A stretch of DNA of 7,732 nt from Chloroflexota bacterium (GTDB taxonomy: Bacteria > Chloroflexota > Dehalococcoidia > Lucifugimonadales > JADFKI01): positions 1 through 7,732 of the forward strand of contig JAGGDZ010000245.1 in the NCBI GenBank assembly GCA_024648655.1. Reading direction: 5' to 3'. Each line of letters opens with the position of its first letter. The stretch's first letter is position 1. The notes below the pieces were generated by a model. That model ran no database searches and was not told the DNA's origin. It saw only the letters and a program-made list of their open reading frames with translations. Positions 7,088 to 7,732 of this stretch are shown in pieces. The position numbers were made by a program, and so were the translations under genes.

Positions 7088-7112
7088 GGCTCTATTTGGC
7101 GGCGATAGAGTC
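7088..7112. promoter_or_regulatory. Inverted repeat, candidate operator between divergent genes
   Basis: CTCTAT (7090-7095) and ATAGAG (7105-7110) are perfect inverted copies separated by nine bases. A further C-G pair (7088/7112) beyond one mismatch (7089/7111) extends the arms to eight. The centre falls at 7100. The -35 regions of both predicted divergent promoters fall in its central nine bases, so one bound regulator could affect both directions. No regulator gene is in the window. The arms are short and chance is possible. Confidence 0.35.
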
Positions 7113-7121
7113 AATATGAAG

Positions 7122-7127
7122 TACAAT
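7122..7127 (+). promoter_or_regulatory. Possible -10 box for the cupin gene
   Basis: TACAAT matches five of six bases of the -10 consensus and lies 68 bases before the cupin ATG. No convincing -35 box is found 16-18 bases upstream; TTGGCG at 7096-7101 is 20 bases away, which is too far for a standard promoter. The call is weak and rests on position in the divergent gap. Confidence 0.25.
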
Positions 7128-7133
7128 GTTTTG

Positions 7134-7154
7134 AAAGGAGTGGTACGGATGTAG
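7134..7154 (+). other. Start-stop element in the cupin leader
   Basis: AAAGGAG (7134-7140), eight bases, then ATG (7149-7151) followed at once by TAG (7152-7154). This is a well-spaced ribosome binding site before a codon pair that would start and stop immediately. A second AGGAG (7153-7157) overlaps the stop, and the true cupin site AGGAGAGA (7183-7190) comes later. It may be a fortuitous purine-rich leader or a site that loads ribosomes upstream of the cupin gene. Confidence 0.25.
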
Positions 7155-7195
7155 GAGAAGTCGGCTGCGACAAAGTACGTACAGGAGAGATAAAC

Positions 7196-7576
7196 ATGCC
7201 AATCATAGATCATAATAATGCGCCGGAAGTCCCGTGGAGGCCGAATTATCGCAAGTGGCTTATTACGCAAGAGGGAGACGGCACAACTTCGACGGAGGCA
7301 GCTATAAGCGAGGTCGGAGTCGGCACGGGCGCTCCGCTACACACGCACGAGGACGACGAACTCATAGTGGTGCTGAGCGGCGCGTTGAGCGTCCGGTACG
7401 GAGATGAGACGCACGAAGTCGGCGCGGACCACACAGTGGTCGTGCCTCCCAACGTGCCGCATGGGTTCACGGCAATCGGGGATGGCCCTGCGAGAATCAT
7501 TGGAATGTTTCCGGCGAAGGACCCATTCCTACGGACGCGGTATTTGGAAGGCGAACCACCGGAGGCTGAAGGCTAA
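7196..7576 (+). CDS. Small single-domain cupin protein
   Basis: A 126-residue protein made of one cupin beta-barrel, a fold that binds a divalent metal and serves in dioxygenases, isomerases and sugar-modifying or sensing proteins. Motif 1 is complete: G45, H49, H51, E55 and G62 in GAPLHTHEDDELIVVLSG. Motif 2 is GADHTVVVPPNVPHGF (76-91) with H89, so all four usual metal ligands (two His, Glu, His) are present. The N-terminal 25 residues (PEVPWRPNYRKW) and the tail after the barrel are short, and there is no DNA-binding domain or signal peptide. The ATG at 7196 has AGGAGA (7183-7188) seven bases upstream. It is divergent from the hydrolase/oxidoreductase pair and may share control with it. A role as a small dioxygenase or ligand-binding accessory in the same pathway is only a guess. 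It is followed by non-coding sequence or a convergent gene. Confidence 0.88.
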   Translation: MPIIDHNNAPEVPWRPNYRKWLITQEGDGTTSTEAAISEVGVGTGAPLHTHEDDELIVVLSGALSVRYGDETHEVGADHTVVVPPNVPHGFTAIGDGPARIIGMFPAKDPFLRTRYLEGEPPEAEG

Positions 7577-7634
7577 CGATAGCGTTGTGCGCGACTTTCG
7601 GCGAGTCAGTCTTGAGCCATCCCCTTGAAATATA

Positions 7635-7732
7635 TCAGCCGCAGAAACGGCATCTCATATTCTCATCCGAGAAAATGAGAGCTTTGTCACCGTCCTCAAT
7701 GGCGAAGTCCAAGAGTACACGCAAAGCCTTTG
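7635..7732 (-). CDS. Possible C-terminal end of a gene running in from the window edge
   Basis: Reading the minus strand inward from the window end gives 31 open codons, then TGA at 7637-7635. The peptide is protein-like (it contains LRVLLDFAIEDGDKALIF and ends CRFCG, a small Cys-x-x-Cys), and the stop lies 58 bases beyond the convergent cupin stop. I do not recognise the family. Two plus-strand frames are also open to the edge over this stretch, one with ATGs at 7675 and 7699 but no ribosome binding site. The choice of strand is uncertain, and the stretch also contains a long inverted repeat. Confidence 0.25.
   Translation of the reverse strand, partial: KALRVLLDFAIEDGDKALIFSDENMRCRFCG
7653..7680. 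repeat. Inverted repeat with 12-nt arms (hairpin)
   Basis: TCTCATATTCTC (7653-7664), loop ATCC, then GAGAAAATGAGA (7669-7680). Eleven of twelve positions pair, with one A-A mismatch. The stem is AT-rich and has no T-tract on either side (GCTTTGTC follows on plus, TGCCGTTT on minus), so it is not a typical terminator. It could be an operator for an adjacent gene or a palindromic repeat. Confidence 0.6.

Noticed and set aside
7116..7154. Twelve-codon open frame MKYNVLKGVVRM before the cupin gene
   Set aside because: It has no ribosome binding site, and its ATG lies upstream of the predicted transcription start, so translation is unlikely.
7175..7182. GTACGTAC palindrome just before the cupin ribosome binding site
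   Set aside because: Eight bases of self-complementarity are expected by chance several times per window; no second copy or spacing pattern supports an operator.

Overview
The window holds seven genes with recognisable domains and one doubtful gene fragment. The genes are chromosomal-looking, tightly packed and mid-GC (mid-50s percent by eye). The mix suggests an uncultured environmental bacterium, with Chloroflexota (SAR202/Dehalococcoidia-like) as my best guess. The clues are a luciferase-like F420/flavin oxidoreductase, a phosphotriesterase-family hydrolase and a DUF1800/DUF1501 pair without export signals. This is inferred from gene content only; no rRNA or tRNA is present to confirm it. 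I see no CRISPR array, transposase, integrase or phage gene, and no stretch over 300 bases lacks a gene.

Layout. Bases 2-1159 (+) are the C-terminal part of a major facilitator transporter of the UMF1/Atg22-like type, cut by the window start. A plausible promoter overlaps its stop codon. Next comes a three-gene (+) operon, 1278-4953: a DUF1800 protein, an NHL-repeat beta-propeller and a DUF1501 protein, with gaps of 43 and 21 bases and good ribosome binding sites. It ends in a strong GC-rich hairpin with a T-rich tail at 4989-5016. A (-) strand pair follows: the phosphotriesterase-family hydrolase (7013 to 6054) is transcribed first, then the luciferase-like oxidoreductase (5982 to 5044). It converges on the (+) operon. 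A 182-base divergent region separates the pair from a (+) cupin gene (7196-7576). It carries a consensus -10 box, a dyad and a ribosome-binding-site/ATG-TAG element. The last 156 bases hold a striking 12-nt-arm inverted repeat and perhaps the end of a (-) strand gene.

How the genes may work together. DUF1800 and DUF1501 proteins are known to be encoded side by side in many bacteria but have no settled biochemical role. Here a six-bladed NHL propeller sits between them, and none of the three has a visible Sec or Tat signal. This is the best candidate for an undescribed system: perhaps a metal-dependent, alkaline-phosphatase-fold enzyme (DUF1501) with a DUF1800 partner and a propeller scaffold. 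The hydrolase/oxidoreductase pair looks catabolic. A luciferase-like enzyme could make or oxidise a substrate that the metal hydrolase opens, for example an ester or lactone. Both assignments of joint function are inference.
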